Positions 43,185-52,489 are shown, counted from the first letter of the stretch. The stretch is DNA of 64,000 bases from Brooklawnia sp032229645 (GCA_963722295.1 CAVRLB010000004.1:62001-126000), one strand, 5' to 3'. A program made the numbers and translations. Notes: generated by a model from the sequence alone, not told the origin.

Positions 43185-44039
43185 ATGAGTCAGCCGGGCT
43201 GGTACCCGGACCCCGCAGGTTCGGGTCGGCTCCGGCGCTGGGACGGCAGGCAGTGGACCAACGATGTCCGGCCTGCCTCGCCCGGTGCCGGGCGCCCCGC
43301 CCCAAGCAGAGGTCGCGGCGGCCGGGCGTGGATGATCGTCGCTGTCACCGTCCTCGCGGCGGTCGCGGTGCTGCTGATGGTCATCCGGATCAATAGACAA
43401 GACCCGGGACCGATCATCGAGGACACCAACTCGTCCACGCCCACGGTGAGCGGCTGGGACGAGACATCGGCGCCGACACCGGATCCGGGTAGCGCGGCCC
43501 CGTCGAACTGCGCACCAGCAGCGGTCGGCTCCATGCCCACGCCGCGAACAGACCCGCTGACGGTTGGCCCGTTGTCGATGCCGTCGCCGGGCACGGATTG
43601 GAATGGCCCGCAATCCGACTCCCGGATGCCACTGGGCAGTGTTGGCTGGGGATATACACAACGGCTGCCCTACCAGAAGCCATGGCTATCATCGATCACA
43701 ATCGGGATCCTGGCAGATCCCCACTTCACCAGCACCTCCAACACCGCCCGCATGATGGCTCAGTGCATCTTGACCAGCGGGTTCTACGCGTCGGTCGATG
43801 TCACGATGGACGACTACGCCGAGCAGACAATCACCATCGACGATGTCAGCGCCACCCAAGCGGATTTCATCGTCCGCTTCGACGACCCGCGACTGGAGAC
43901 CAAGGGATCACGGCTGCGAGTGATCGTGATCGACAGCGCCCCGCTGCGTACCTGGTTTTTCTCCGCAGTGCCGGTCGAACGCGATGATCACGCGGCCGTG
44001 GTCGAGGTCGTTACATCCGGACTGCGAGTGGTCGACTGA
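43185..44039 (+). CDS. DUF2510-domain membrane protein
   Basis: 284-residue protein of unknown role. Residues 1-35 are a DUF2510 domain (GWYPDPAGSGRLRRWDGRQW). One membrane helix follows (AWMIVAVTVLAAVAVLLMVI, about 48-68), then a Ser/Thr/Pro-rich linker and an exported domain (PSPGTDWNGPQSDSRMPL through FSAVPVERDDHAAVVEVV). ATG at 43185 is used; a TTG three codons earlier is less likely. It follows trpB on the same strand by 19 bp. Confidence 0.75.
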   Translation: MSQPGWYPDPAGSGRLRRWDGRQWTNDVRPASPGAGRPAPSRGRGGRAWMIVAVTVLAAVAVLLMVIRINRQDPGPIIEDTNSSTPTVSGWDETSAPTPDPGSAAPSNCAPAAVGSMPTPRTDPLTVGPLSMPSPGTDWNGPQSDSRMPLGSVGWGYTQRLPYQKPWLSSITIGILADPHFTSTSNTARMMAQCILTSGFYASVDVTMDDYAEQTITIDDVSATQADFIVRFDDPRLETKGSRLRVIVIDSAPLRTWFFSAVPVERDDHAAVVEVVTSGLRVVD

Positions 44040-44055
44040 GGAGGCCAGCAGGGTC

Positions 44056-45522
44056 TCAGATGCCCGGCTCGGCCTCATCGGCCGCCTGAGAGGCCTCGGC
44101 CAGCTGACGGCGCACCTGGCTGTCGTGACGGCGGGCGCGCTCATTGTCGTCCATCGGCTCCTTGCCAGCGGTTGCGGCATCCGCGGCGGCATCGGTGCCG
44201 ATGTCTTCGAGCCGGGTGATGTCGACCCAGGCGATGCGGTGGCCGTCCATCTCGGAGACGCGCATTGAGAATCGCGTCAGCTGCAGCGAGTCCTCCGGCG
44301 CGTTCTCGGGGGGCAGCTCCACCATGATCGCGTCGTTCAGCTTCGGCACCCGCCCCAGCCGGCACATCACGTATCCGGCCAGGGTGTCGTAGGGTCCTTC
44401 GGGAATCTCGTAGCCGGTACGGTCGGCGAAGTCCTCCAACGAGATCAGGCCTTCCAGGTCGGAAACCATCTCGTGTTTGATCTGGTCATCGTCCACCACG
44501 TCGTACTCGTCGGTGATGTCGCCGATGAGCTCCTCGATCAGGTCTTCCATGGTGACGATGCCGGCTGTGCCGCCGTATTCGTCGCGGACGATGGCCAGAT
44601 GCGACGACTCCCTGCGCATCTCGGTGAGCGCCCGGAGCACCTTGACAGTCTCCGGCAGGTTGAGAACCGGACGCGCGAGTTGCTTGACCGGAGCCTGCCG
44701 GGACACGGTGTCGAGGCCCATCAGGTCGCGCACGTGCAAGAAACCGACGACCTGGTCGGGGGAACCGTCGGTGACCGGATAGCGCGACCGCTGATTGCCC
44801 TGGACCAGACGAATGGCCTGGTAGACGGTCATATCTCCGGGCAGGAAATCGACCTCGGTGCGCGGCACCATCACCTCGCGCAGGCTTCGGTCGCCGGCAT
44901 CGAAGACGTCATCGACGATCCGGCGTTCCTCGTCGCCCAACATGTCGGCGTTGGCCACCATCGAGCGCAGTTCGTCCTCGGTGACTGCTTCCTTACCGGC
45001 TTCGGGATCGCCGCCCAGGATGCGCACCATGATGTTGGTGCACTTGTCGATCAGCCAGATCAGCGGGGTGGCGATCTTCGCGATCGCGCTCACCATCGGC
45101 GCCAGCGCTAGCGCGAACTCTTCGGGACGCTGCATCGCCAGGCGCTTGGCGGTGAGTTCGCTGAGCACGATCGACAAGAACGAGATGATCGCGGTCACCA
45201 CGATCACTGCCAGCACGCTCGACAATCCGGGCGCCAGGCCGAGGCTGGTGAACCATGGGGCCAGGTAGCTGCCGGCCAGCGAATCGCTGCCGAATGCGGA
45301 CGACAAGAACCCGGCGAGCGTGACGCCGATCTGCACCGAGGACAAGAAGCGGTTCGGATTCCCGGTCAGCGCGATGATGGCTTGGCCGCGCTTGCCCTTG
45401 GTTTGCAGACGCTGAATCTGCGAGTCGCGCAGCGTCACCAATGCCATCTCGGCCGCCGAGAAGAGGAAACCGACGAAGAGCAGGACGAAGATGATCCCGA
45501 TAGAAACGAGCAGGTCAGGCAT
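44056..45522 (-). CDS. HlyC/CorC (CNNM) family transporter-like protein
   Basis: 488-residue membrane protein of the HlyC/CorC group, linked to magnesium or cobalt transport. The N-terminal DUF21 domain has four membrane stretches (LLVSIGIIFVLLFVGFLFSA ... GVTLAGFLSSAFGSD). A CBS pair (about 215-340) follows, with EVMVPRTEVDFLPGDMTVYQ and IVTMEDLIEELIGDITDEYD, then a CorC_HlyC domain. ATG at 45522 has GGAG at a better distance than the GTG two codons upstream. It converges with the DUF2510 gene. Confidence 0.88.
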   Translation of the reverse strand: MPDLLVSIGIIFVLLFVGFLFSAAEMALVTLRDSQIQRLQTKGKRGQAIIALTGNPNRFLSSVQIGVTLAGFLSSAFGSDSLAGSYLAPWFTSLGLAPGLSSVLAVIVVTAIISFLSIVLSELTAKRLAMQRPEEFALALAPMVSAIAKIATPLIWLIDKCTNIMVRILGGDPEAGKEAVTEDELRSMVANADMLGDEERRIVDDVFDAGDRSLREVMVPRTEVDFLPGDMTVYQAIRLVQGNQRSRYPVTDGSPDQVVGFLHVRDLMGLDTVSRQAPVKQLARPVLNLPETVKVLRALTEMRRESSHLAIVRDEYGGTAGIVTMEDLIEELIGDITDEYDVVDDDQIKHEMVSDLEGLISLEDFADRTGYEIPEGPYDTLAGYVMCRLGRVPKLNDAIMVELPPENAPEDSLQLTRFSMRVSEMDGHRIAWVDITRLEDIGTDAAADAATAGKEPMDDNERARRHDSQVRRQLAEASQAADEAEPGI

Positions 45523-45584
45523 GATCACTCACTCCGGCGATTCTACCGGGGTCACTCAACGAACAGCTCTCTTGTGCGGTGGCG

Positions 45585-46802
45585 TCAGGCCAGACGAGCG
45601 GCCAGTCCTTCGTCCAGTGCGGCCAGGAACTCCTCGGTGGTGAGCCATTCCTGATCGGGGCCGACCAGTAGCGCCAGATCCTTGGTCATCTTGCCGGACT
45701 CCACGGTCTGCACGCAGACCTGCTCGAGGGTCTCGGCGAAGGCGGTCACCTCGGGGGTGCCGTCGAGTGTGCCGCGATGCTTCAGCCCGCCGGTCCAGGC
45801 GTAGATGGACGCGATCGGGTTGGTGGAGGTGGCCTTTCCCTGCTGGTGCTGGCGGAAGTGCCGGGTGACGGTACCGTGCGCGGCCTCCGCCTCGACGGTC
45901 TTGCCGTCCGGGCTCATCAGCACCGAGGTCATCAGACCCAGCGAACCGAAGCCCTGGGCAACAGTGTCGGACTGCACGTCGCCGTCGTAGTTCTTGCACG
46001 CCCAGACGTAGCCGCCCTCCCACTTCATCGCGGACGCCACCATGTCGTCGATCAGCCGATGCTCATAGGTGAGGCCGGCCCGCTTGAACTGCTCGGCGAA
46101 CTCGGCCTCAAAGACCTCGGCGAAGATGTCCTTGAACTGCCCGTCGTAGGCCTTCAGGATGGTGTTCTTCGTCGATAGATAAACCGGGTAGCCGCGCTGC
46201 AGACCGTAGCTCATGGACGCCCGCGCGAAGTCGCGGATCGAATCGTTGAAGTTATACATGCCCATCGCGACGCCACCGGCCTCGGGCATCTTGACGACCT
46301 CGACCTCCATCGGCTCCGAACCATCGTCCGGGGTGAAAGTAATGGTGACGGTTCCTGCGCCGGGCACCTTGAAATCGGACGCGCGATACTGATCGCCGAA
46401 GGCATGCCTGCCGACCACGATCGGCTTCGTCCAACCCGGCACCAGCCGCGGGATGTTGCTGATCACGATCGGCTCGCGGAAGATGACTCCGCCCAGGATG
46501 TTACGGATCGTGCCGTTGGGCGAGCGCCACATCTTCTTCAGCCCGAACTCTTGGACGCGGGCCTCGTCGGGGGTGATGGTCGCGCACTTGACGCCGACGC
46601 CCTCGCGCTTGATCGCGTTCGCGGCGTCGACAGTGATCTGGTCGTCGGTGGCGTCGCGGCTGGTGATGCTGAGGTCGTAGTAGTCGAGATTGACGTCGAG
46701 GTACGGCAGAATCAGGCGCTCTTTGATGAACGACCAGATCACCCGGGTCATCTCATCCCCATCGAGTTCGACGACGGTACCGGCCACCTTGATCTTGCCC
46801 AT
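45585..46802 (-). CDS. icd: Isocitrate dehydrogenase, NADP-dependent, eukaryotic-like homodimeric type
   Basis: 405-residue enzyme oxidising isocitrate to 2-oxoglutarate with NADP. MGKIKVAGTVVELDGDEMTR at the start, KSPNGTIRN-like KMWRSPNGTIRNILGG with the substrate Ser, VVGRHAFGDQYRASD, MYNFNDSIRDFARASMSYG and AAHGTVTRHFRQHQQGK (NADP site) are the class II pattern. ATG at 46802 with AGGAGC upstream is used; the 36-codon extension is rejected. It supplies NADPH and 2-oxoglutarate, acting with mdh and sucCD in this window. Confidence 0.95.
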   Translation of the reverse strand: MGKIKVAGTVVELDGDEMTRVIWSFIKERLILPYLDVNLDYYDLSITSRDATDDQITVDAANAIKREGVGVKCATITPDEARVQEFGLKKMWRSPNGTIRNILGGVIFREPIVISNIPRLVPGWTKPIVVGRHAFGDQYRASDFKVPGAGTVTITFTPDDGSEPMEVEVVKMPEAGGVAMGMYNFNDSIRDFARASMSYGLQRGYPVYLSTKNTILKAYDGQFKDIFAEVFEAEFAEQFKRAGLTYEHRLIDDMVASAMKWEGGYVWACKNYDGDVQSDTVAQGFGSLGLMTSVLMSPDGKTVEAEAAHGTVTRHFRQHQQGKATSTNPIASIYAWTGGLKHRGTLDGTPEVTAFAETLEQVCVQTVESGKMTKDLALLVGPDQEWLTTEEFLAALDEGLAARLA

Positions 46803-46888
46803 GAGCGCTCCTGTTCGTTGGTGACTGCGCTTGCGCGCGTGCCTGCTGCGGCCCAATCTAGCGGCTGGCAACTGACCACTCACGCGAT

Positions 46889-46907
46889 GCTGAGACATGG
46901 TCTCAGC
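46889..46907. promoter_or_regulatory. Perfect 8-bp inverted repeat in the icd/purU gap
   Basis: GCTGAGAC (46889-46896), ATG, GTCTCAGC (46900-46907) form a perfect dyad in the 211-bp divergent gap between icd and purU. It looks like a dimeric regulator's operator; the protein is unknown. Confidence 0.45.
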
Positions 46908-47013
46908 CATTCAGCGGGCAGTCCGTCCGGCACAATGACTCCAGCGCTCCGACACAGACAGGTCCCGATACGGACGACCGCACTCACCTGCGGGAGCCGA
47001 GTAAACTCGCCGG

Positions 47014-47856
47014 GTGCACCAGTTGATCCTGACGTTCTCCTCCGACGACACCTCCGGCATCGTTCACGCCGTCAGCGGCGCGATCGTCGGTTGTGGGGGC
47101 AATATCATCGAACTCCAACAGTTCACCTCCACCGACACCGGACGATTCTTCATGCGCGTCGAGGCCAACATTCCGGTGCATCCGGACGAATTCCGCCGTG
47201 CGATAGGAGAGGTCGGCGAGCGCTTCGGAGCGTCCTGGCAGGTGAGCGAGGCAAACCGCAAGGTGCGGGCGTTGGTGCTGGTCAGCAAGGCAGCCGGCCC
47301 GCTGAACGATCTGCTCTTCCATCTGCGCGCCGGCGACCTGCCGATCGAGATACCGCTGATCTTGTCGAACCATGACACGCTGCGCTCGCTGGCGGAGTTC
47401 TACGGCATCGACTTCGGTTCGCAGGTGGTGCTGCCCGACAACAAGCACGAATTCGAGGACCGGATCCGGCGATGCGTCGCCGACCTGGACATTGATCTAG
47501 TGGTGCTGGCCCGCTATATGCAGATCCTCTCCCCTGGACTCTGCGATGACCTGTCCGGCCGGGTTATCAACATTCATCACAGCTTCCTGCCCGGCTTCAA
47601 GGGCGCCAATCCCTATCGGCAGGCGCACACCCGCGGGGTGAAGCTGATCGGCGCGACCGCGCACTTCGTGACCTCCAACCTGGACGAGGGCCCGATCATC
47701 GAACAGAACGTGCACCGCGTCGATCACACCCGTTCGGTGGCGGAACTATCCAGCATCGGTCAGGGACTCGAATCGGAGACATTGACCGAGGCTGTGCGGT
47801 TGTTCGCCGAGAAGCGGATCTTCCTGGACGGTATCCGCACGGTCATCTTCAAGTGA
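47014..47856 (+). CDS. purU: Formyltetrahydrofolate deformylase
   Basis: 280-residue enzyme releasing formate from 10-formyl-THF to balance one-carbon pools and feed purine synthesis. An N-terminal ACT domain (HQLILTFSSDDTSGIVHAVS) precedes a formyltransferase fold with ALVLVSKAAGPLNDLLF, PLILSNHDTLRSLAEFYGI, VVLARYMQILSPGLC, NIHHSFLPGFKGANPYRQAH and GATAHFVTSNLDEGPIIEQ. GTG at 47014 is used. It functionally connects with folD, purN and purH on the other strand nearby. Confidence 0.93.
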   Translation: MHQLILTFSSDDTSGIVHAVSGAIVGCGGNIIELQQFTSTDTGRFFMRVEANIPVHPDEFRRAIGEVGERFGASWQVSEANRKVRALVLVSKAAGPLNDLLFHLRAGDLPIEIPLILSNHDTLRSLAEFYGIDFGSQVVLPDNKHEFEDRIRRCVADLDIDLVVLARYMQILSPGLCDDLSGRVINIHHSFLPGFKGANPYRQAHTRGVKLIGATAHFVTSNLDEGPIIEQNVHRVDHTRSVAELSSIGQGLESETLTEAVRLFAEKRIFLDGIRTVIFK

Positions 47857-47942
47857 ACTGCCACCCGGGCTGCCGACCGATCAGGCGATTGGTCTAGCCT
47901 AAGGACGTCGGACTCAAACCAATGTCGAGAAGAGGAACCCTC

Positions 47943-48926
47943 GTGAGTGAGACCCCCGTCAAGATCGCTGTCACCGGCGCAGCCGGCCAGATCTGTTACA
48001 ACCTGCTTTTCCGCATCGCGAGCGGATCGCTGCTGGGTGATCGTCCCATCGAGCTGCGACTCCTTGAGATCACCCCGGCTCTGAAGGCACTCGAAGGTGT
48101 CGTCATGGAGCTGGAGGACTGCGCATTCTCCAACCTGACCAACGTCGTCATCGGCGATGATCCCAAGAAGGTCTTCGAGGGCGCGAACGTCGCCATGCTC
48201 GTCGGCGCGATGCCCCGCAAGGCCGGCATGGAGCGCGGCGATCTGCTGAGCGCCAACGGCGCGATCTTCACCGCCCAGGGCAGGGCCCTCAACGAGTCGG
48301 CGGCCGACGACATCCGCGTGCTGGTGACCGGCAACCCGGCCAACACCAATGCCTTGATCGCCATGACCAACGCTCCCGACATCCCCAACGAGCGTTTCAA
48401 CGCACTGACCCGTCTGGATCACAACCGCGCCAAGGCGATGCTCGCCAGCAAGGTCGGCGTCGGGGTCGGCGAGATCTCGCACATGACCATCTGGGGCAAC
48501 CACTCGTCCACCCAGTACCCGGACATCTACCATGCAGAGGTCTCCGGCAAGCCCGCCAGCTCGCTGGTCGATCACGCCTGGATCGAAGAGACCTTCATTC
48601 CGAAGGTCGCCAAGCGCGGTGCGGCGATCATCGCAGCCCGTGGTGCAAGCTCGGCTGCCTCTGCCGCCAACGCTACCGTCGAGCACATGCGTGACTGGAT
48701 CCTCGGTACCCCCGAGGGCGACTGGGTATCGATGGCCGTTCCGGCCGACGGCTCCTACGGCGTTCCCGAAGGCGTCATCAGCTCGTTCCCGTGCACCGTC
48801 AAGGACGGCAAGTACGAGATCGTCCAGGGCCTGGAGCTCGACGACTTCAGCAACGGCAAGCTGCAGGCTTCGGTCGACGAACTGCTCGATGAGAAGAAGG
48901 CCGTCACCGACCTCGGCCTGATCTGA
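47943..48926 (+). CDS. mdh: Malate dehydrogenase
   Basis: 327-residue NAD-dependent malate dehydrogenase interconverting malate and oxaloacetate; in propionate formation it runs toward malate. TGAAGQICYNLLFRIASGSL is the NAD loop, with VGAMPRKAGMERGDLL, VTGNPANTNALIA, LTRLDHNRAKAMLA and the catalytic His in MTIWGNHSSTQYPD. GTG at 47943 with AAGAGGA upstream is preferred to the ATG seven codons earlier. Its transcript ends at the strong terminator at 48946. Confidence 0.94.
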   Translation: MSETPVKIAVTGAAGQICYNLLFRIASGSLLGDRPIELRLLEITPALKALEGVVMELEDCAFSNLTNVVIGDDPKKVFEGANVAMLVGAMPRKAGMERGDLLSANGAIFTAQGRALNESAADDIRVLVTGNPANTNALIAMTNAPDIPNERFNALTRLDHNRAKAMLASKVGVGVGEISHMTIWGNHSSTQYPDIYHAEVSGKPASSLVDHAWIEETFIPKVAKRGAAIIAARGASSAASAANATVEHMRDWILGTPEGDWVSMAVPADGSYGVPEGVISSFPCTVKDGKYEIVQGLELDDFSNGKLQASVDELLDEKKAVTDLGLI

Positions 48927-48945
48927 TCGGATTCCGCTTCTGCAC

Positions 48946-48994
48946 AGATCGTGTCTGGTTCTCGCCCGTCCTGGGTGCGAACCAGACACGATCT
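48946..48994 (+). terminator. Perfect terminator after mdh (palindrome family copy 7)
   Basis: AGATCGTGTCTGGTTC is inverted exactly as GAACCAGACACGATCT (16 bp), around a 17-nt loop containing GCCCGTCCTGGG, and is followed by TTTTT. This is an intrinsic terminator for mdh and also a member of the interspersed palindrome family, sharing its ATCGTGT arm and GCCCGTC centre. Confidence 0.93.
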
Positions 48995-49014
48995 TTTTGT
49001 CCCCGTTACCCTCT

Positions 49015-49069
49015 CCCGGATTGTGTAGGTCTAGGGCCCACCACGGGCTCCAGACCTACACAATCCGGG
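49015..49069. repeat. Interspersed palindrome, copy 8
   Basis: CCCGGATTGTGTAGGTCT is exactly inverted at 49052-49069 (18 bp), around a loop with GGGCCCACCACGGGCTCC. It lies between the mdh terminator and the end of the minus-strand sucC-to-DUF3017 operon and may end that transcript, though no U-run follows. Confidence 0.85.
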
Positions 49070-49122
49070 GGGAGAGAGAGAGGGGGGGTGCGCAGGGAGC
49101 GGGAGGCTTGCGAACGGCTGAC

Positions 49123-49473
49123 TCAGGGCTCGTAAACGCCGGGGACGGTCATCCCCAGCACCATGATCGCAACGCCCATCCCCAGCAGCAGCGTGGCATC
49201 GAACCCTCGGCTGCGCACCTTCAACAGGCCAACCCACTTGGGCGGCAGCACAAGCCGCAGCACACCGGCCAGTGCGACCGATCCGCCGATCACCACCGAG
49301 CCGCGCCGCCAGTACCAGTTCATGATCAGCACAATGCCGATCGCGAAGACCGCGAGCACGGCAAGCAGCGACCACGGGCTCAATCCGGCCGAGTCCAGCG
49401 GGTCGTCCCGGGTATCCGGCTCGTCCCGATCACCCGCAGCATTCTGCTCGTCGGCCGTGCTCAGCTCGTCCAT
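49123..49473 (-). CDS. DUF3017 small membrane protein
   Basis: 116-residue protein with an acidic N-terminus and two or three hydrophobic stretches (PWSLLAVLAVFAIGIVLIMN, then VVIGGSVALAGVLRLVLP, then TLLLGMGVAIMVLGMTV). It matches the DUF3017 family that regularly follows folD in actinobacteria, as here (3 bp apart). The function is unknown. Confidence 0.8.
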   Translation of the reverse strand: MDELSTADEQNAAGDRDEPDTRDDPLDSAGLSPWSLLAVLAVFAIGIVLIMNWYWRRGSVVIGGSVALAGVLRLVLPPKWVGLLKVRSRGFDATLLLGMGVAIMVLGMTVPGVYEP

Positions 49474-49476
49474 CGC

Positions 49477-50325
49477 CTAGATCGTGCCCTCGGCCATGTC
49501 CACGACATTGGCCAGCAGCATCGCGCGGGTCATCGGGCCGACTCCACCAGGGTTCGGGGTGACCAGCGACGCCTTCTCCCAGACATCGGGAGCCAGATCG
49601 CCGACCGGCTTGCCGTCCACCCTGGTCACACCGACATCGATGCAGACAGCATCCGGCTTGATCATCTCGGCGGTGACCATGTGCGCGCGTCCGACCGCCG
49701 CAACCACGATGTCGGCGCGCCTCACATGCCCGGCCAGATCGCGGGTTCCGGTGTGGCAGAGCGTCACGGTCGCGTTCAGCGATTTGCGGTTCAGCAGCAC
49801 GCCCAACGGGCGACCGACCGTGGTGCCTCGTCCGATGATGCAGACCTCGGCGCCGGCGATCGGCACTTCGTAGCGGCGCAGCAGTTCCACGATGCCGCGC
49901 GGGGTACACGGCAGCGGCGCGGGCTGACCGAGCAGCAGCCGCCCCAGGTTGGCGGGCGCCAGGCCGTCGGCGTCCTTGGCCGGATCGATCTGCTCCAGCG
50001 CCCAGTTGTCGTCGATATGAGGCGGCAAGGGCAACTGGACGATATACCCGGTACACCTCGGATCGGCGTTCAACGATTCGATGGCCGCACTGATCTGCTG
50101 AGCGCTGGCATCAGCGGGCAGGTCAACGCGGATCGACTCGATGCCCACCTGGGCGCAGTCGCGGTGCTTGCCCGCGACATAGAGCTGGCTGCCGGGGTCG
50201 GCGCCCACCAGCACGGTGCCGAGCCCAGGCGTGATGCCTCGCTGCTTGAGTGCGGAGACTCGGGTGGCCAATTCGGCCTTGATATCGGCAGCAACCTGCT
50301 TGCCGTCAATGCGTCGCGCGCTCAT
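49477..50325 (-). CDS. folD: Methylene-THF dehydrogenase/methenyl-THF cyclohydrolase
   Basis: 282-residue bifunctional enzyme interconverting 5,10-methylene-, methenyl- and 10-formyl-THF. Substrate site and catalytic Lys region YVAGKHRDCAQVGIESIRVD, GYIVQLPLPPHIDDNWALEQ, then PAKDADGLAPANLG, and the NADP loop IIGRGTTVGRPLGVLLNRK are present, ending TPNPGGVGPMTRAMLLANVV. It lies in the purine/one-carbon operon. Confidence 0.95.
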   Translation of the reverse strand: MSARRIDGKQVAADIKAELATRVSALKQRGITPGLGTVLVGADPGSQLYVAGKHRDCAQVGIESIRVDLPADASAQQISAAIESLNADPRCTGYIVQLPLPPHIDDNWALEQIDPAKDADGLAPANLGRLLLGQPAPLPCTPRGIVELLRRYEVPIAGAEVCIIGRGTTVGRPLGVLLNRKSLNATVTLCHTGTRDLAGHVRRADIVVAAVGRAHMVTAEMIKPDAVCIDVGVTRVDGKPVGDLAPDVWEKASLVTPNPGGVGPMTRAMLLANVVDMAEGTI

Positions 50326-50355
50326 TCGCTTCGATCTCCTCGTCCGGCAGACGGA

Positions 50356-51915
50356 TCAGTGGAAGAAATGCCGGGTCCCGGTGAAATACATCGTGACACC
50401 CGCCTGTTGACAAGCCTCGATGGTCTGATCATCGCGGATCGAGCCGCCGGGCTGAACGATCGCCTTGATACCCGCGTCCAGCAGAATCTGCGGACCGTCG
50501 CTGAACGGGAAGAAGGCATCGGAGGCGACCACCGAACCCGCGGCGCGCTCGCCTGCCCGCTCGACCGCCAGCTTGCAGGAGTCGACCCGGTTCACCTGCC
50601 CCATGCCGACACCCACCGACGCACCGCCCGATGCGAGCAAGATAGCGTTCGACTTCACCGAACGGCAGGCCCGCCAGGCGAAGACCAGATCGGCCAAAGT
50701 GGCCTCGTCGGCGGCATCTCCACTGACCAGTTGCCAGTTGGACGGATCATCGCCGACCGCATCGATACGGTCCGGGGCCTGCAGCAGCGCGCCGCCCGAG
50801 ATGGTGGTGATCTTCGTGACGCTCGGGACATAGGCCCCGGCGGTCAGGATACGGATGTTCTTCTTGGCTTCCAGGATCTCCAGCGCACCCTCGTCATAGC
50901 TCGGCGCGATGATCACCTCGGTGAAGATCTCGGCAACCTGCTGGGCCATCTCGACGCTGACCGGACGATTGGTCGCGATCACCCCACCGAATGCCGACAC
51001 CGGATCGCAGGCGTGCGCCTTGCGGTGCGCCTCGGCGATGTCGCCACCGGACGCGATACCGCACGGGTTGGCATGCTTGATGATTGCCACGGTCGGCTGA
51101 TCGAAGTCGTAGGCCGCCCGGTAGGCCGCGTCGCCGTCGGTGAAGTTGTTATAGCTCATCTCCTTGCCGTGCAGCTGCACCGCCTGGGTGATGCCGGACG
51201 AACCGTCCTGACTCGCATAGAGCGCGGCCGGCTGGTGGGAATTCTCGCCGTAGCGCAGCGCGCCGACCTTCGTCCAGCTGCTGCCGGCCCAGGCCGGGAA
51301 GCCATCACCATCGGAGGTGTCGGTGAGAACCGAGCCCATCCAGGACGCAACCGCGATGTCATAGGCGGCCGTGTGCGCGAAGGCCTGCGCGGCCAGCCGC
51401 TGGCGGGTCGCCAGCCCGGTGCCGCCCGCAGCCAGCGCGTCGGCGACCAGTTCGTACTGCTCGGGCGAGGTGATCACGGCGACGCTCGGGTGGTTCTTCG
51501 CGGCGGCGCGCACCATCGAGGGGCCGCCGATGTCGATCTGCTCCACACATTCGTCGGGCGCTGCGCCCGAGGCAACCGTCTGGGTGAACGGGTAGAGATT
51601 GACCACCACCAGATCGAACGGTTCGATGCCCAGCTCGGCGAGCTGCTCGCGGTGCGATGCGAGCCGGCGGTCGGCGAGAATCCCGGCATGCACCCTGGGG
51701 TGCAGCGTCTTCACCCGTCCGTCCAGGCATTCGGGGAAACCGGTCAGCTTCTCGACGGGGGTCACCGGGAGGCCTGCGTCCGAAAGCTTGCCTGCGGTCG
51801 AACCGGTCGAGACGATCTCAACGCCGGCGGCAGCCAGCCGCTGCCCCAGCTCGATCAACCCGGTCTTGTCATAGACCGAAACCAGGGCCCTACGAATCGG
51901 TTGCAGCTCAGTCAT
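50356..51915 (-). CDS. purH: Bifunctional AICAR transformylase/IMP cyclohydrolase
   Basis: 519-residue enzyme catalysing the last two purine steps to IMP. The N-terminal IMP cyclohydrolase has ALVSVYDKTGLIELGQRLAA, STGSTAGKLSDAGLPVTPVE, GFPECLDGRVKTLHP and DIGGPSMVRAAAKN. The C-terminal transformylase has LRYGENSHQPAAL, KEMSYNNFTDGDAAYRAAYD, IIKHANPCGIASG and DAFFPFSDG. Its ATG overlaps the end of purN by 8 bp. Confidence 0.96.
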   Translation of the reverse strand: MTELQPIRRALVSVYDKTGLIELGQRLAAAGVEIVSTGSTAGKLSDAGLPVTPVEKLTGFPECLDGRVKTLHPRVHAGILADRRLASHREQLAELGIEPFDLVVVNLYPFTQTVASGAAPDECVEQIDIGGPSMVRAAAKNHPSVAVITSPEQYELVADALAAGGTGLATRQRLAAQAFAHTAAYDIAVASWMGSVLTDTSDGDGFPAWAGSSWTKVGALRYGENSHQPAALYASQDGSSGITQAVQLHGKEMSYNNFTDGDAAYRAAYDFDQPTVAIIKHANPCGIASGGDIAEAHRKAHACDPVSAFGGVIATNRPVSVEMAQQVAEIFTEVIIAPSYDEGALEILEAKKNIRILTAGAYVPSVTKITTISGGALLQAPDRIDAVGDDPSNWQLVSGDAADEATLADLVFAWRACRSVKSNAILLASGGASVGVGMGQVNRVDSCKLAVERAGERAAGSVVASDAFFPFSDGPQILLDAGIKAIVQPGGSIRDDQTIEACQQAGVTMYFTGTRHFFH

Positions 51916-52480
51916 GCTTCTCCTTCACCAGTTCGGTAACCACCTGGACGAGCAGTTCGCGCTCGACCACCTTGATGCGTTCATGCAGTGTGGCCTCGGT
52001 GTCATCGTCGTGCACCTCGACAGCCTTCTGGGCGAGAATCCGCCCGGTGTCGACGCCCTCGTCGACCACGAAAATCGTGGTACCGGTCACCTTCACGCCG
52101 GCCGCCAGAGCATCTCGGACGCCGTGGATGCCGGGAAAGCTCGGCAGCAAAGCAGGATGGGAATTGATGAAACGTCCACCGAACTTCCCCAGGAATGCCG
52201 GTCCGACGAGCTTCATGAATCCGGCGCTGACCACCAGATCGGGCCGGTAGTTCGCGACAGTCTCGGCCAGCTTGCGATCCCATTCCGCGCGATCCGGCAG
52301 CATCGGGGCGACGAACGTAGGCACCCCGGCGTCCAAGGCCCGGGTGAGCCCGTAGGCATCGGAGCGTTCCGACCCCACGGCGACGATCTCGAAGGGTGCG
52401 CCGGGTTCGGCGGCAGCGTCCAGCAACGCCTGCAGCAGGGTTCCCGATCCGGACAGCAGCACGCCTACTCGAGATGTCAC
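51908..52480 (-). CDS. purN: Phosphoribosylglycinamide formyltransferase
   Basis: 190-residue enzyme adding the formyl group from 10-formyl-THF to GAR. VGVLLSGSGTLLQALLDAAA, PDLVVSAGFMKLVGPAFL, NSHPALLPSFPGIHGVRDAL (catalytic Asn-His region) and TTIFVVDEGVDTGRILAQK are seen. It overlaps purH and follows the DUF6350 gene by 9 bp. Confidence 0.95.
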   Translation of the reverse strand: MTSRVGVLLSGSGTLLQALLDAAAEPGAPFEIVAVGSERSDAYGLTRALDAGVPTFVAPMLPDRAEWDRKLAETVANYRPDLVVSAGFMKLVGPAFLGKFGGRFINSHPALLPSFPGIHGVRDALAAGVKVTGTTIFVVDEGVDTGRILAQKAVEVHDDDTEATLHERIKVVERELLVQVVTELVKEKHD

Positions 52481-52489
52481 GCTCGCAGC

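Noticed and set aside
48997..51939. A 980-codon + strand open frame
   Set aside because: It runs antisense through DUF3017, folD and purH, all of which have clear motifs; its composition is that of a reverse-strand shadow.
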